Assembly (NCBI RefSeq): GCF_001619875.1
Contig: NZ_LRFC01000001.1
Location: 620,001 to 684,000, forward strand
Direction: 5' to 3'
Length of the DNA stretch: 64,000 nucleotides
Source: Fictibacillus phosphorivorans
GTDB taxonomy: Bacteria > Bacillota > Bacilli > Bacillales > Fictibacillaceae
The position numbers and the translations under genes are program-made. A model generated the notes under the pieces. The model was not told the DNA's origin and did no database searches. It was given only the letters and a program-made list of their open reading frames with translations. Of this stretch, positions 51,115 through 60,519 are shown in pieces (the stretch's first letter is position 1; each line of letters starts with the position of its first letter).

Positions 51115-52794
51115 ATGAACATCTTGTTATTTTCCATCATAGTTGGGCTTGCGGCTGCACTCGTGATCCTTCCGATCTCAAACACCGCGAAGCCATCTAA
51201 AAAAGAAAAGAAAAACAATCTGACTGCCGCGATGATTGGAATTATCATCTGTACGGTTCCCGTTGTATTTGTTTTCTATTATATGACGAATCTAGACCGT
51301 AATTTTTCTTCCATCTGGATTTTGGCAATTATCATAACTGCACTAGGTGCTTTCCTTGCCAAGGGCAAAGAGCAGCTGATTAAAGCAGCTCTTTTTGTAT
51401 TAAGTTTAATTATCGGAATCTATTTTCTATCAGCTGGCTTGTTTAATGCAGAGGAAAAGTTTCAATCTGCTAAAATGGCACAAAAAACAGAGATTGAGTC
51501 GTTTGATGAGAAAGAGACACCTGCAAGTGTTCCGCCTAAGTTTGCACGAAACAAAATGAGGAAATCGTTTGGTCAAGTGCCAAACACCAGCTTTTATGAA
51601 TTAGGTAACTTACAGATCCAGAAAGTGAACGGGGAATATGTCTATATTGCGCCCGTTGAATTTTCAGGTCTTTTTAAATGGTGGAACGGCGATGTGACGC
51701 CAGGTTACTTCACTCTAAGTGCTACCGATTCAACAGCAAATCCAAAGTTTATCAAATCAGAAATGGCATATACACCTTCTTCATACTTTAATAAAAACAT
51801 TGAACGTCACATGCGTTCAAGCTTTCCGACATACATCTTCTATGGTGATCCACAGCTTGAAATTGATGATGAAGGTAAACCATACTATATCCGATCATAT
51901 GGAGAATTCATTTCTGCACGTAATGGGTTTAAAGTTGAAGGAATTGTCGTTACAGACCCGAAGAACGGAAAGACACAAGACTATCGTTTAAAAGATGTTC
52001 CGTCATTTATCGATGGAGCCGTATCACCTGAAACCGTAAGTCTGCAGAACAGTTATTTTGGTAATTACGTCCACGGATTTCTGAACAGTATTTTTGGCAA
52101 AAAAGATGTAAAACTGCCTTCTGATGAAGGAACTGAAGCAAATGTAAGTCCGATCTTCGATGAAAATGGAGACATGTACTACTTTACGGATTTTACGAGC
52201 CCAAAAGAGGGCGTAGACTCTATGCTCGGTTACTCGATAACACATGCAAGAAGTGGGAAAGCGACGTACTACACAGGTAATCTTGAAGAATCGTACATGG
52301 ATTCAGAAGGTGCATTAGAGATCATAGAGAAAAAGTTTATTGAAAAGAAATGGAGCGGCGAAATGCCGATTCTGTACAACTTTTATGGAGAAGCCAGCTG
52401 GTTGACACCTGTCTTAGATTCAAACGGATTTCTGCAAAACTATTTTATTGTATCAGCTGCTAATCCTGAAATATCAGTCTTTGGCAACACACCGAATGCT
52501 GCATTAAAACAATACAAAACCGCATTGCAAAGAGGCGGCGGTTCAGTTGATGGAACATCTGACGCGGAAGAGAAGAAGGTGAGTGGCACTGTGCTTCGTG
52601 TGTATAAAGAGAAGGCAGGAGATTACACCACAGTATCGTTCTTACTGGATAATCGCCAAAGCTATATCGTATCTTCTGAGAGCAATCCACTCTCAATCTA
52701 TTTAAAAGAAGAGGATAAAGTGAGCGTAACCTACCAAAATACAGGTGAAGCGTTCCTCCCAGTTACAGAGATGACAATTGAAGGATTGCAATAA
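51115..52794 (+). CDS. Large membrane protein, unknown function
   Basis: 559 residues. Four N-terminal membrane helices (to about residue 110) and a soluble domain of about 430 residues, rich in Tyr and beta strands, with repeated IF/YFxD patterns (SPIFDENGDMYYFTDFT) and an OB-like end (VSGTVLRVYKEKAGDY). The end could be an OB-fold. ATG follows AAGGGGATAGTTT. I do not recognise the family with certainty. Confidence 0.7.
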   Translation: MNILLFSIIVGLAAALVILPISNTAKPSKKEKKNNLTAAMIGIIICTVPVVFVFYYMTNLDRNFSSIWILAIIITALGAFLAKGKEQLIKAALFVLSLIIGIYFLSAGLFNAEEKFQSAKMAQKTEIESFDEKETPASVPPKFARNKMRKSFGQVPNTSFYELGNLQIQKVNGEYVYIAPVEFSGLFKWWNGDVTPGYFTLSATDSTANPKFIKSEMAYTPSSYFNKNIERHMRSSFPTYIFYGDPQLEIDDEGKPYYIRSYGEFISARNGFKVEGIVVTDPKNGKTQDYRLKDVPSFIDGAVSPETVSLQNSYFGNYVHGFLNSIFGKKDVKLPSDEGTEANVSPIFDENGDMYYFTDFTSPKEGVDSMLGYSITHARSGKATYYTGNLEESYMDSEGALEIIEKKFIEKKWSGEMPILYNFYGEASWLTPVLDSNGFLQNYFIVSAANPEISVFGNTPNAALKQYKTALQRGGGSVDGTSDAEEKKVSGTVLRVYKEKAGDYTTVSFLLDNRQSYIVSSESNPLSIYLKEEDKVSVTYQNTGEAFLPVTEMTIEGLQ

Positions 52795-52799
52795 ACAAG

Positions 52800-52836
52800 A
52801 AAGCAGAGCACATGTTCAAATGTGCTCTGCTTTTTA
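52800..52836. terminator. Bidirectional terminator
   Basis: AAAGCAGAGCACAT / ATGTGCTCTGCTTT, perfect 14-bp stem, 6-base loop. Confidence 0.92.
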
Positions 52837-52843
52837 CTTTGAA

Positions 52844-53863
52844 CTATTGTTGTGGGACGTAGCGTCTTGCGCCTGAGAACTCAACTGCATATGCAGGTGT
52901 AGAGATCGGATCCAAACGTACGGTTGATGCCGTGTTTGGTGAGTGGATCATCATTCCGTTTCCAGCATACATCGCTACATGGTGAACGCTGCCTTTACCT
53001 TGGTTATAGGCAAAGAACATTAAATCACCAGGCTGAAGCTTATCTTTATCAACGATCAGTCCATCTCTAGACTGAGGACCTGAATCCCTCGGAATCGTGA
53101 TGCCGTTTGCTTTATGAATGCTGTGTGTAAATCCCGAGCAATCAAACCCAAATCCAGCAGCACCTGCCCAAAGATACGGTAATCCGAGGAATTTTTTCGC
53201 TTCTTCTACAAGTGCTTCACCTGTTGGAACTGGAATAGCACTTTCACTCGTATACACTTTTGCATCTTTCGCATCAAGCCAGCGAACTTTTCCTTGTGGT
53301 GTTAAAACAGCTATTGTGTTTGACAGCTCCTTTAAAACAGGAAGTCTCGTGTTATAGCTTAGCTCAAGGTCATTCTTATGTCCAAAAGGTGCTTTTGATA
53401 GCCAAGCTGTAGGACTAGTGATCAGGGCAAAAGGTTTTCCTTCTGCATGTTTAAATTGATCAGAAGATGTCAGTTGTGCAAGTGGCATCCAACCTGGATA
53501 ACCTAGCGTGTTGCGAGGTGTTGGCTGGCCATAGACTGCGACTTTTACCCAATCGCCTTGCTGTTCTAATACACGTACCTTTTGTCCGTAAAGTGCTTGT
53601 GTTTCAAGCTCACCGACTAACCATAGTTTTTCATCATAAGTCATTCCCGTTGTCCAGCTTCGAAGATCTACTGGGTTTGAAAGAGATGGCTCATCTAAAG
53701 GTCGTGCAGCATTCGGTCCTACCCAGAGTGTAGCAGCTGCAACATCAACATATAGATCTTGTCCAACAACATTAGCGTTCGTTCCTTCTTCAGCAGAAGC
53801 GGTGTTTGTGAACATTCCAAGTAACATCGCAAGCGAAAAGAGGATTTTTAATACATTTCCCAT
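52844..53863 (-). CDS. Secreted NlpC/P60 cell-wall peptidase (YkfC-like)
   Basis: 339 residues with a signal peptide (to ASA, about 24), two bacterial SH3-like domains and a C-terminal NlpC/P60 domain. Catalytic Cys242 (FDCSGF), His295 (HHVAMY) and His307 (IHSPN). YkfC-type enzymes cleave gamma-D-Glu-diamino acid bonds in muropeptides. The signal peptide indicates action in the wall or medium. Confidence 0.92.
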   Translation of the reverse strand: MGNVLKILFSLAMLLGMFTNTASAEEGTNANVVGQDLYVDVAAATLWVGPNAARPLDEPSLSNPVDLRSWTTGMTYDEKLWLVGELETQALYGQKVRVLEQQGDWVKVAVYGQPTPRNTLGYPGWMPLAQLTSSDQFKHAEGKPFALITSPTAWLSKAPFGHKNDLELSYNTRLPVLKELSNTIAVLTPQGKVRWLDAKDAKVYTSESAIPVPTGEALVEEAKKFLGLPYLWAGAAGFGFDCSGFTHSIHKANGITIPRDSGPQSRDGLIVDKDKLQPGDLMFFAYNQGKGSVHHVAMYAGNGMMIHSPNTASTVRLDPISTPAYAVEFSGARRYVPQQ

Positions 53864-54026
53864 TTCTTATGTCGCTCCTTTTTCTTGTTTTCTTCACAAT
53901 TCGTGCTTTTTTTACGCTTTCCTGTAAAACGTCATAAAGATAAGCCAAATATCACTTAAGAAAAAAGGGGCTCTCTATCCAATGAACTAAAAAAGAAAAG
54001 CACACAGGTCAAAAGGAGGTCATATG

Positions 54027-54051
54027 AAAAACACCTCAAGAACGAGGTGTT
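54027..54051 (-). terminator. Terminator of the site-2 protease gene
   Basis: AACACCTC / GAGGTGTT with a 6-base loop, T run on the minus strand. Confidence 0.85.
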
Positions 54052-54059
54052 ATCAGAAT

Positions 54060-55307
54060 TTAGCTTATTAAAAATCTGTTGGCATCCATAAGATGGTTTC
54101 CGTAGACAACAAATGCGGATAAAACACCAGCTAACAAGAGGTACATGATCAGCACGACAATTTTCGTTTTGGTAGTAGAAACATAATAGTTTTTTCTTTG
54201 ATCATAAAGTTTTTCTGTTTTTGCTTTTTCTTCTAACAAGCTTTTCTCATAAGCATCAAAATAAGCGGCATGATTGAACAATGGCAGTTCAGGGATGCTG
54301 GCAACACCATCAGGGTCAACTTCACGATAGGTTTTCTGCACAGTTTCTCTTTGGCGGCGATTGTTCTCATATTCCTCCTGCACTGTTTGTAAGAAACGTT
54401 CACGATTGTTCAACATTTCAATCTCTACCAATGTACGATGTTTTTTTACCTTTTTCTTATCTTGTAAAACAGGGAACGCATACCCAGATGGGATATTTCG
54501 TTTTAATCTGTCTTTTGCTACACGTACATCTTCCAGATAGGTACCGATAATATAGCCGAAGTTCGGCATTTCACGATATTCATCCATCTCTTGTTGAATG
54601 TCAGCAAGTTTTTTTTGCTCAGCTTCAAATAATGCGAGCGTCTCCTTTGTCTTGTTTTGCTCAAAGTCTTCACGAACCCGTTTCCACCACGTCAAAATAC
54701 CGAACAAGAAAATTAAGAAAATAATCGGGTCAGGTGAGATAAATAAGTAAGGTATAACGATTAAAAGACCAATAAACCAAATTTTAGTTGATAACACACC
54801 AACTATTCGGCCGCCATCAAGCGGCGAAACAGGGAATAAGTTAAATAGATTGATTAATGCCCCTAAAAAGATAACGAGTCCCCAAAACGGCTGCTCTGTT
54901 GTTTCATAAAGAAATACCGCTGGCAAGAACGAGAGAAGTCCGAATAAAGGTCCAGCATATGCGATATAGGCTTCATCTTTAGCGTTTTTTGGCATTTCTT
55001 TCATGCCGATTGCCGCACCCATAAACGGTATAAATATCGCAGGTGATGTTTTAATCCCTTTTTGTTTTGCGGCGACTAAATGGCCCATCTCATGAACAAA
55101 AATTAAATAAACGATGGCAACTGCAAATTTCCAGCCATAAAATGCCGCGTAGGCACCAAGTGATATAAACATCGAAATGAGTGTTGCGAACTTGCCTAAC
55201 TTTAAAAGGCCGAACACCCATTTTAATTTACTCATTAAAAACAATCCAACACCCGCTAGAATGGTCCATATTCGGGATTGGTTTTGTTTTTCTGCTTTTT
55301 GAGCCAT
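54060..55307 (-). CDS. Site-2 protease family membrane metalloprotease (M50)
   Basis: 415 residues. Zinc motif HEMGH at 72-76 and the third ligand in SPLDGGR lie in membrane helices; a long cytoplasmic coiled domain (about 210-390, rich in Glu/Lys) and a final membrane helix follow. That extension is much longer than in YwhC-type M50 enzymes. ATG 55307 follows TGGGGGATTC. Substrate unknown; regulated intramembrane proteolysis is possible by family. Confidence 0.88.
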   Translation of the reverse strand: MAQKAEKQNQSRIWTILAGVGLFLMSKLKWVFGLLKLGKFATLISMFISLGAYAAFYGWKFAVAIVYLIFVHEMGHLVAAKQKGIKTSPAIFIPFMGAAIGMKEMPKNAKDEAYIAYAGPLFGLLSFLPAVFLYETTEQPFWGLVIFLGALINLFNLFPVSPLDGGRIVGVLSTKIWFIGLLIVIPYLFISPDPIIFLIFLFGILTWWKRVREDFEQNKTKETLALFEAEQKKLADIQQEMDEYREMPNFGYIIGTYLEDVRVAKDRLKRNIPSGYAFPVLQDKKKVKKHRTLVEIEMLNNRERFLQTVQEEYENNRRQRETVQKTYREVDPDGVASIPELPLFNHAAYFDAYEKSLLEEKAKTEKLYDQRKNYYVSTTKTKIVVLIMYLLLAGVLSAFVVYGNHLMDANRFLIS

Positions 55308-55501
55308 TTGTGAATCCCCCAAGTATAGTTTCTTATTTCTATATTAAATGAAATACGTTTAAAGGGGAAAGAAGTTTCTTGTTTGGAGAATATTCCTCAT
55401 CAAGCGGTTTTTTGTTAAAAAAATAAGGGTAAACGAAAAGTAGTACCCCTCTATCAGTATTGAACCGATTCGAAAGCTGTATCTGAAAAGGAGTGATGAT
55501 T

Positions 55502-55918
55502 TTGGCTTTGCAAAACCATCCATTTATAAGTGCAGACGCATTTGTTATGAATAAATCAGACGTTATAACAGCAGTGAAAGCTTATTTAAAACATGAAGGC
55601 TATGAAACTGGAAGTGCGGGTGAAATAGAAGGCGTTGATTTAACGGCAGCTAATGAATATCATACCTTGTTCATTGCAGCTCAAGGAAACATCTCAGAGC
55701 TTGAAGACGATTTGGCGAGTGGAAATAAGGATGATTTTTGTAAGCAGTTTGTAGATCTATTGAGCAGTCACGAGAAAAATCCTGCCAAAACCTTGGTGCT
55801 CGCAAATCCTGACACACCTCTAAACCGGAAGAAAACTGAAAAAATTAAACAAGCGTTGGACGATTTACGTATTGTACGGTTTTGGGTGAAAGAGGACGGA
55901 TCCATAGAGTGGGATTAA
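55502..55918 (+). CDS. Conserved-looking protein, unknown function (138 residues)
   Basis: Starts at TTG 55502, 8 bases after AAAAGGAG; ATG 55496 would be too close to that RBS. Alpha/beta composition; LFIAAQGNI and TLVLANPDTPL suggest strand-loop elements, and it ends RFWVKEDGSIEWD. No family recognised. Confidence 0.65.
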   Translation: MALQNHPFISADAFVMNKSDVITAVKAYLKHEGYETGSAGEIEGVDLTAANEYHTLFIAAQGNISELEDDLASGNKDDFCKQFVDLLSSHEKNPAKTLVLANPDTPLNRKKTEKIKQALDDLRIVRFWVKEDGSIEWD

Positions 55919-55929
55919 AATTATATAAG

Positions 55930-55964
55930 AAAAGCACCGGAGACGAAAAGTTCCGGTGCTATTT
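55930..55964. terminator. Bidirectional terminator
   Basis: AAAGCACCGGA / TCCGGTGCT with a 10-base loop. Confidence 0.85.
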
Positions 55965-56321
55965 TACTTTTTCAATTGTAGAGTGACTTGCTTCATATAA
56001 TTCAGGCAAAACATTCATTTCTTCTACTTCCCGCTTTGTTTTTTCTGTTCCTAACAAATAGATATATCTAAATAATTCGTAAACAAGCTTGCTGTCTTTG
56101 CCCCTATGGTATTCAGCATGGGACTCTGAAAAATGCCGTTTTGGCGAGAAAATATCCAAACCTTCTTGTTTGTTGTTTGCGTGCATCTGAGTAAATAGGT
56201 GCTCCAGCTGCTGCTTTTCGTCATAGGTTGCTTGTATTTCAAAATAGTGAACGTGATCATCTGTAGGCAGGGGCTGAATGTCGCCTTTTGCTGTTACAAA
56301 GAACGTTTCTTTTTGTTCCAT
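55959..56321 (-). CDS. Small soluble protein, unknown function (120 residues)
   Basis: ATG 56321 follows AAGGAGGTATTTCAG; the longer frame to 56348 lacks an RBS. FFVTAKGDIQPLP at the start, then an amphipathic helical region and the block LFRYIYLLG. Not recognised. Confidence 0.65.
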   Translation of the reverse strand: MEQKETFFVTAKGDIQPLPTDDHVHYFEIQATYDEKQQLEHLFTQMHANNKQEGLDIFSPKRHFSESHAEYHRGKDSKLVYELFRYIYLLGTEKTKREVEEMNVLPELYEASHSTIEKVK

Positions 56322-56420
56322 CTGAAATACCTCCTTTTTCCTTTTCATACCTCTTGAAAAGCTTTTTGAAACATGAAGAGAATATAAAAGTGAGGAAATC
56401 AGTGTTGGTGGCGAAAATGG

Positions 56421-56475
56421 TTGATTTCATTTATAGGATGCTCCGCTCCGGAGGGCGTGAGGTGAGCCTACTAGA
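56421..56475. repeat. Degenerate remnant of the GC-rich dispersed repeat
   Basis: GGTTGATTTC, then GGATGCTCCGCT and GTGAGGTGAG, resemble, in order, parts of the reverse complement of the 31854-31980 element (GGTTGATCTC, AGATGCTCGCT and a GTCAGGTGAG-like segment). It is shorter and diverged. Confidence 0.4.
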
Positions 56476-56514
56476 AAGCGTTCTATAGAGCACGACCTAA
56501 AACGTTCATAAACA

Positions 56515-56552
56515 AACGGGAACTGGATCTTAAGAGATCCAGTTCCCGTTTT
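56515..56552 (-). terminator. Terminator of the GNAT gene
   Basis: AACGGGAACTGGATCT / AGATCCAGTTCCCGTT, perfect 16-bp stem with a 4-base loop. Confidence 0.92.
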
Positions 56553-56558
56553 GAACGA

Positions 56559-57119
56559 TTAGTTAGATAGTTGGGCGTTTCTCTTTAACAATGAATAGAT
56601 GTACATATCAAAAAATTGATCGCCTACTCTTTGGTGTTCTTTTAGAAGTGCTTCCTCATTGAAACCTAGTTTTTTAACTAGTGTACGCGAAGAGGTATTC
56701 TCTGGTCTGATTACAGCAGCAATTCTGTTAAATTCCATTCCATTAAAGCCGTAATGAATAATGGCCATTAACGCTTCATTCATAAAGCCATTGTGCCAAT
56801 ACTTGCGACCCAATTCATACCCTAGCTCTGTTCGGCGGTCAGACTTGCTCCAATTATGAAAACCGCATGTGCCGATCAGTTTGTCTTCTTCTTTCCGCAC
56901 AATCCCCCAGCGAATCGCACTGCCCGTTGTAAATCCCTCTTCAAATGCCGCAATCAACTCAAGAGCTTCATCTTCCGTTTTTAATGGTTCCATACCATAG
57001 TATTGAAGCGCATCCCGATCTGAGAACGTTTCGAAGATTTCCCTCACATCCGACTCAACGACAGGTCTGAGCCGAAGTCTTTCTGTTTCAATGATAGGGA
57101 AGTGATCGTATGTATTCAA
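56559..57119 (-). CDS. GNAT acetyltransferase (RimJ/RimL-like)
   Basis: 186 residues: IETERLRLRPVVESDV start, ELGYELGRKYWHNGFMNEAL (acetyl-CoA region) and RPENTSSRTLVKKLGF, the standard motifs of ribosomal-protein-acetyltransferase-like GNATs. Starts at TTG 57119 after AGGAGGTTATACA. It lies 15 bases after the HD-GYP gene stop and may share its transcript. Confidence 0.9.
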   Translation of the reverse strand: MNTYDHFPIIETERLRLRPVVESDVREIFETFSDRDALQYYGMEPLKTEDEALELIAAFEEGFTTGSAIRWGIVRKEEDKLIGTCGFHNWSKSDRRTELGYELGRKYWHNGFMNEALMAIIHYGFNGMEFNRIAAVIRPENTSSRTLVKKLGFNEEALLKEHQRVGDQFFDMYIYSLLKRNAQLSN

Positions 57120-57134
57120 TGTATAACCTCCTGG

Positions 57135-58637
57135 CTAAGAAATCGATTTTAGCTTCATATCTTCAACAAAAAGATGGGTTAAATAAGGATCCCACTGCGT
57201 ACCCTTTCCATCTTCTAAAATGGCTAATGCTTTTTCATGAGTCATACCTTTCCGGTAAGGTCTGTCAGAGGTCATCGCATCATAAGCATCTGCAACGGCA
57301 ATAATCCTCCCGAAGATGGGGATGTCTTCACCGCTTAATTGTTCTGGGTAGCCTTTTCCATCATATCGTTCATGGTGGTACCGCACCCCTGGTAATAATG
57401 GGTGCATCGCATCAAAAGGCTGTACTTGAGCAAGAATATCTGCGCCTACTACAGGGTGCCTTTTAATATGTTCAAACTCTTCTGGTGTTAACGTTTCCTC
57501 TTTCAACAAGACTACGTCTGGAATACCAATCTTGCCAATATCGTGCAGCAATGCTGCTTTTCTCAGCTGAATTAACTGCTGAAAGGGCAGCCCAGCCATC
57601 TGGCCGATCTTCATCGAATAATCAGCAACACGCAAACTGTGACCTGCAGTATATGGGTCACGGGCGTCGAGTGTTGCTGCCATTGTAGCAAAAAAGCTTT
57701 CTAATAGCTGCTTATTTTCGTATTCTCGTGATTGAATCGCCTGTGCCATATGATTGAACCCTTTAATCAGCCTGGAAAATTCATCTGAATACAGGTCTGC
57801 AACATTTGCATTTGAATTTCCAGTACGAACCTCATACATCCCGGCTTGAAGTTCGTTCATTGGCTGCTGAATATCTTTGAATAAAAGGTAAGCACCATAG
57901 ATTGCAAAGGAAATACCGATTAATAATACAAAAAAAGCCCAAGTCCAATACGATCCATTTATTGGAGCAGTTTGGTTATATAAGCGAACCTGATTGGCAA
58001 GTGCAAACAATAGAAGAGGAAAAGTTCCGATAAAAAGCGTGCTCCATTGAATCTTGCGCTGGATAGAGATGTGTCTGGAAGCTGCTAAGGAAAGGATTTT
58101 CCCATGATCTTTTAGAGTTCGCTCTTGAATGTTCCGCAAAACAGGCTGAACAGCTTTTGTCGTTAAAAAGAATTCAATAATTGCATGCATGCCTGCTATT
58201 AAAATGGCCCCGAGTGAAGCAAGATAGATGTAATAGTAGGGAAGCGTTAAGTAATCGAGATAAATCGCTGCAGCTGTTAAGCACACAGCAGGAACTGATA
58301 ACCCTAATAAGTGCGGGCCAAGTATTCGTTTCACCGTTCTTATAGGAAAATGATGGGCATGAAAATATGCTTTTTCAGCAAGCTGCAAGCCAGGATGTTT
58401 TTTAGAGAAATAATTTCGGAAAACCGCAATGTGTCTTCTGAAAAATACATACTCTAATGAGAACATAACAATACTTGAAGAAACAAGAATTGCGCACAAG
58501 ACAAAAAATTCATAAGTTGAAAAACGGAGAGTAGTAAAAAGAAAGACACTACCTACCCCCAGTACAGCAGCAGTGGAACCAACAATATAGTTCTTTAATA
58601 AGCGTCTTTCAAACTGTTCAAAAATCTTCATGTTCAC
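57135..58637 (-). CDS. HD-GYP domain protein with HAMP
   Basis: 500 residues. Six or seven hydrophobic segments in the first half, a HAMP-like region (about 255-310), then an HD-GYP domain: HSLRVADYS, LLHDIGKIGIPD, RYHHERYDGKGYP and VADAYDAMTSDRPYR. All metal ligands are present. HD-GYP enzymes degrade cyclic di-GMP or other dinucleotides; activity here is inference. Confidence 0.92.
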   Translation of the reverse strand: MNMKIFEQFERRLLKNYIVGSTAAVLGVGSVFLFTTLRFSTYEFFVLCAILVSSSIVMFSLEYVFFRRHIAVFRNYFSKKHPGLQLAEKAYFHAHHFPIRTVKRILGPHLLGLSVPAVCLTAAAIYLDYLTLPYYYIYLASLGAILIAGMHAIIEFFLTTKAVQPVLRNIQERTLKDHGKILSLAASRHISIQRKIQWSTLFIGTFPLLLFALANQVRLYNQTAPINGSYWTWAFFVLLIGISFAIYGAYLLFKDIQQPMNELQAGMYEVRTGNSNANVADLYSDEFSRLIKGFNHMAQAIQSREYENKQLLESFFATMAATLDARDPYTAGHSLRVADYSMKIGQMAGLPFQQLIQLRKAALLHDIGKIGIPDVVLLKEETLTPEEFEHIKRHPVVGADILAQVQPFDAMHPLLPGVRYHHERYDGKGYPEQLSGEDIPIFGRIIAVADAYDAMTSDRPYRKGMTHEKALAILEDGKGTQWDPYLTHLFVEDMKLKSIS

Positions 58638-58772
58638 CCGCCTTTCTTACTATTACTTTTAAAGACATACTAATAGCATACCTTACAAAAACTTGGAAAA
58701 AAAGCAATTTTTCAACACTTTTTTACATTTTTTGCTGAAATATAGGTAAAAAGGTCCAAAAGAAAGATGGTC

Positions 58773-58958
58773 ATGAGATTTTACAGTTTATTTAAGGGAA
58801 GAAATAGTTTTGTGAGGTTTATGAATGGGCTAAAAACAGGAGAGATGATTACTTTTCTTCAGTATAGCATGAGCAGCAATGGTGCAAAATACACGGGATG
58901 GATAATTATTAAGAAAAACGGGTATGAAATGGTATACGGATGTAGGAAGGGAGCTTAA
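58773..58958 (+). CDS. Possible small protein (61 residues)
   Basis: ATG 58773 has only a weak AAAGAAAG upstream. The product (MRFYSLFKGRNSFVRFMNG at the start, IIIKKNGYEMVYGCRKGA at the end) is basic and could have a small beta fold. It ends 3 bases before the YteA-like gene start. Uncertain. Confidence 0.35.
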   Translation: MRFYSLFKGRNSFVRFMNGLKTGEMITFLQYSMSSNGAKYTGWIIIKKNGYEMVYGCRKGA

Positions 58959-58961
58959 AAC

Positions 58962-59690
58962 ATGTCATTAACTACACAAGAAATGGACCATTTTAAACAA
59001 ATTTTATTAACACGAAAAAATGAGATAAAAGAAATGAGAGAAAGAAACGACTCTTTTGGAAGTGATACTGAATTTCCAAAAGAATCAACAGGTGAACTGT
59101 CTAATTACGACAATCACCCAGGGGATTTAGGAACAGAGTTGTTTGAAAGAGAAAAAGATATCGCTTTAAACGATCTTCATGAAAAGGAATTAGAAGATAT
59201 AAATGCGGCATTAAAGAGTATAGATGATGGGAGTTACGGCGTCTGTAAAACATGCGGACAAGACATCATTAAAGAACGCTTAGAAGCCGTTCCTTCAACA
59301 CTTTATTGTAAAGAGCACAGTCCTGGCCAGAACTCATCAGACGATCGACCTGTAGAAGAAGCGGTATCTGGCCCTGACTATAAGAGAAGAAGCAACGATG
59401 ATAAAGATGCTACTTTCTTTGATGCAGAAGATACATGGCAATCCGTTGCAAAGTATGGAACAAGTGAAACGCCATCAGATTTTACTGACCCTGATAAAAG
59501 GGATTATAACGAAATGTATGAAGACTCAGATGATGATGACGGATATGTAGAAGAGTACGAGAGTTTTGTGGCAACAGACATTACGGGAAATGAAAGAAAT
59601 GTCATCCACAACCGAAATCATGAAGAATACGAGGAAGAGTTGGATCGTGAAGAAGAAAGACAGTTAGACAAAGACAAATACGATAATTAA
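58962..59690 (+). CDS. yteA: YteA-family TraR/DksA-type zinc-finger protein
   Basis: 242 residues. An N-terminal coiled region with LTTQEMDHFKQILLTRKNEI precedes a C4 zinc finger of DksA type (CKTCGQDI, LYCKEH; last ligand changed to His). A long acidic tail (EDSDDDDGYVEEYE) follows, as in YteA proteins of spore formers. ATG follows GAAGGGAGC. A role in sporulation gene control has been proposed for the family. Confidence 0.8.
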   Translation: MSLTTQEMDHFKQILLTRKNEIKEMRERNDSFGSDTEFPKESTGELSNYDNHPGDLGTELFEREKDIALNDLHEKELEDINAALKSIDDGSYGVCKTCGQDIIKERLEAVPSTLYCKEHSPGQNSSDDRPVEEAVSGPDYKRRSNDDKDATFFDAEDTWQSVAKYGTSETPSDFTDPDKRDYNEMYEDSDDDDGYVEEYESFVATDITGNERNVIHNRNHEEYEEELDREEERQLDKDKYDN

Positions 59691-59703
59691 GATGATGCCT
59701 TTT

Positions 59704-59737
59704 AAAGGCGCTAACTTCATTGGAGTTAGCGCCTTTG
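59704..59737. terminator. Bidirectional terminator
   Basis: AAAGGCGCTAACT / AGTTAGCGCCTTT with a 7-base loop. Confidence 0.92.
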
Positions 59738-60373
59738 TTATGTTAATGTGATTAATTTATATAGGAGGAAGCCTGAAAAACCGATTAAACCAACGCCAGC
59801 AAAACCTGTAACCCATCTTATCACGGTTTCATTAACAAGAGAGCGAAAGAAGTTCACAGTAAAAGCAACATTTAGATTCCAGAGAATGATGCCTGCTAGT
59901 ATACATAAACTAAGCCCGATCTTAATTATTTCACCTGATGAAGAAGGGATGCTTTGAAGTGCACCGCCATACACCCCAAACCAAAACATAAAATTGTAAG
60001 GGTTCATTAGAGCAATGATGAAGCCCGTCCAAAAAGGATTTTTGTTGCTCGTATTATTGTTGAAAAGAAGCAAGGCTTTTGAAGAAAATGCGCTTTTAAT
60101 GGAAGTGGTACCTAAATAACCAATCAGTAAAATGCCTATAGAAAGCATAGCGATCTGTACTGCTGAATAATGCAGAAAAGGAGAAAGGCCAAGCAGGACA
60201 AATAACATGAAAATAAAATCTGCACTTACTGCTCCAAGTCCTACAAGCCATGACGGCCAAAATCCGTCACTAAATCCCCTTCTAATCATCTCTAATTTAA
60301 TGGGTCCAACAGGAACTGCCAAACTGATGCCAAGCATGATGAAATGAACGCTTAATAGCATATAATGATTCAA
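59738..60373 (-). CDS. LysE-family exporter
   Basis: 211 residues with six membrane helices; the N-terminal SLAVPVGPIKLEMIRRGF and the MNPYNFMFWFG segment are LysE/RhtB-family signatures. Amino-acid or small-metabolite export is expected. Start at 60373 is weakly preceded by GGAGGGGCCC. Confidence 0.88.
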   Translation of the reverse strand: MNHYMLLSVHFIMLGISLAVPVGPIKLEMIRRGFSDGFWPSWLVGLGAVSADFIFMLFVLLGLSPFLHYSAVQIAMLSIGILLIGYLGTTSIKSAFSSKALLLFNNNTSNKNPFWTGFIIALMNPYNFMFWFGVYGGALQSIPSSSGEIIKIGLSLCILAGIILWNLNVAFTVNFFRSLVNETVIRWVTGFAGVGLIGFSGFLLYKLITLT

Positions 60374-60519
60374 AAGGGCCCCTCCATCCTATTGCTTGTC
60401 TATTCTACTTCAAAAATATGTAAAACTAATCTTCAATATTACGGAAGGAAAAATAAAAAATAGATCGAAAAAGTAATTTAGTAAGACAGCCTATTATGAA
60501 CAAAGGAGTCCGTATCGTG

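Noticed and set aside
54021-54068. 15-codon frame after AAAGGAGGTCAT.
   Set aside because: It is formed mostly of the terminator hairpin of the site-2 protease gene on the other strand.
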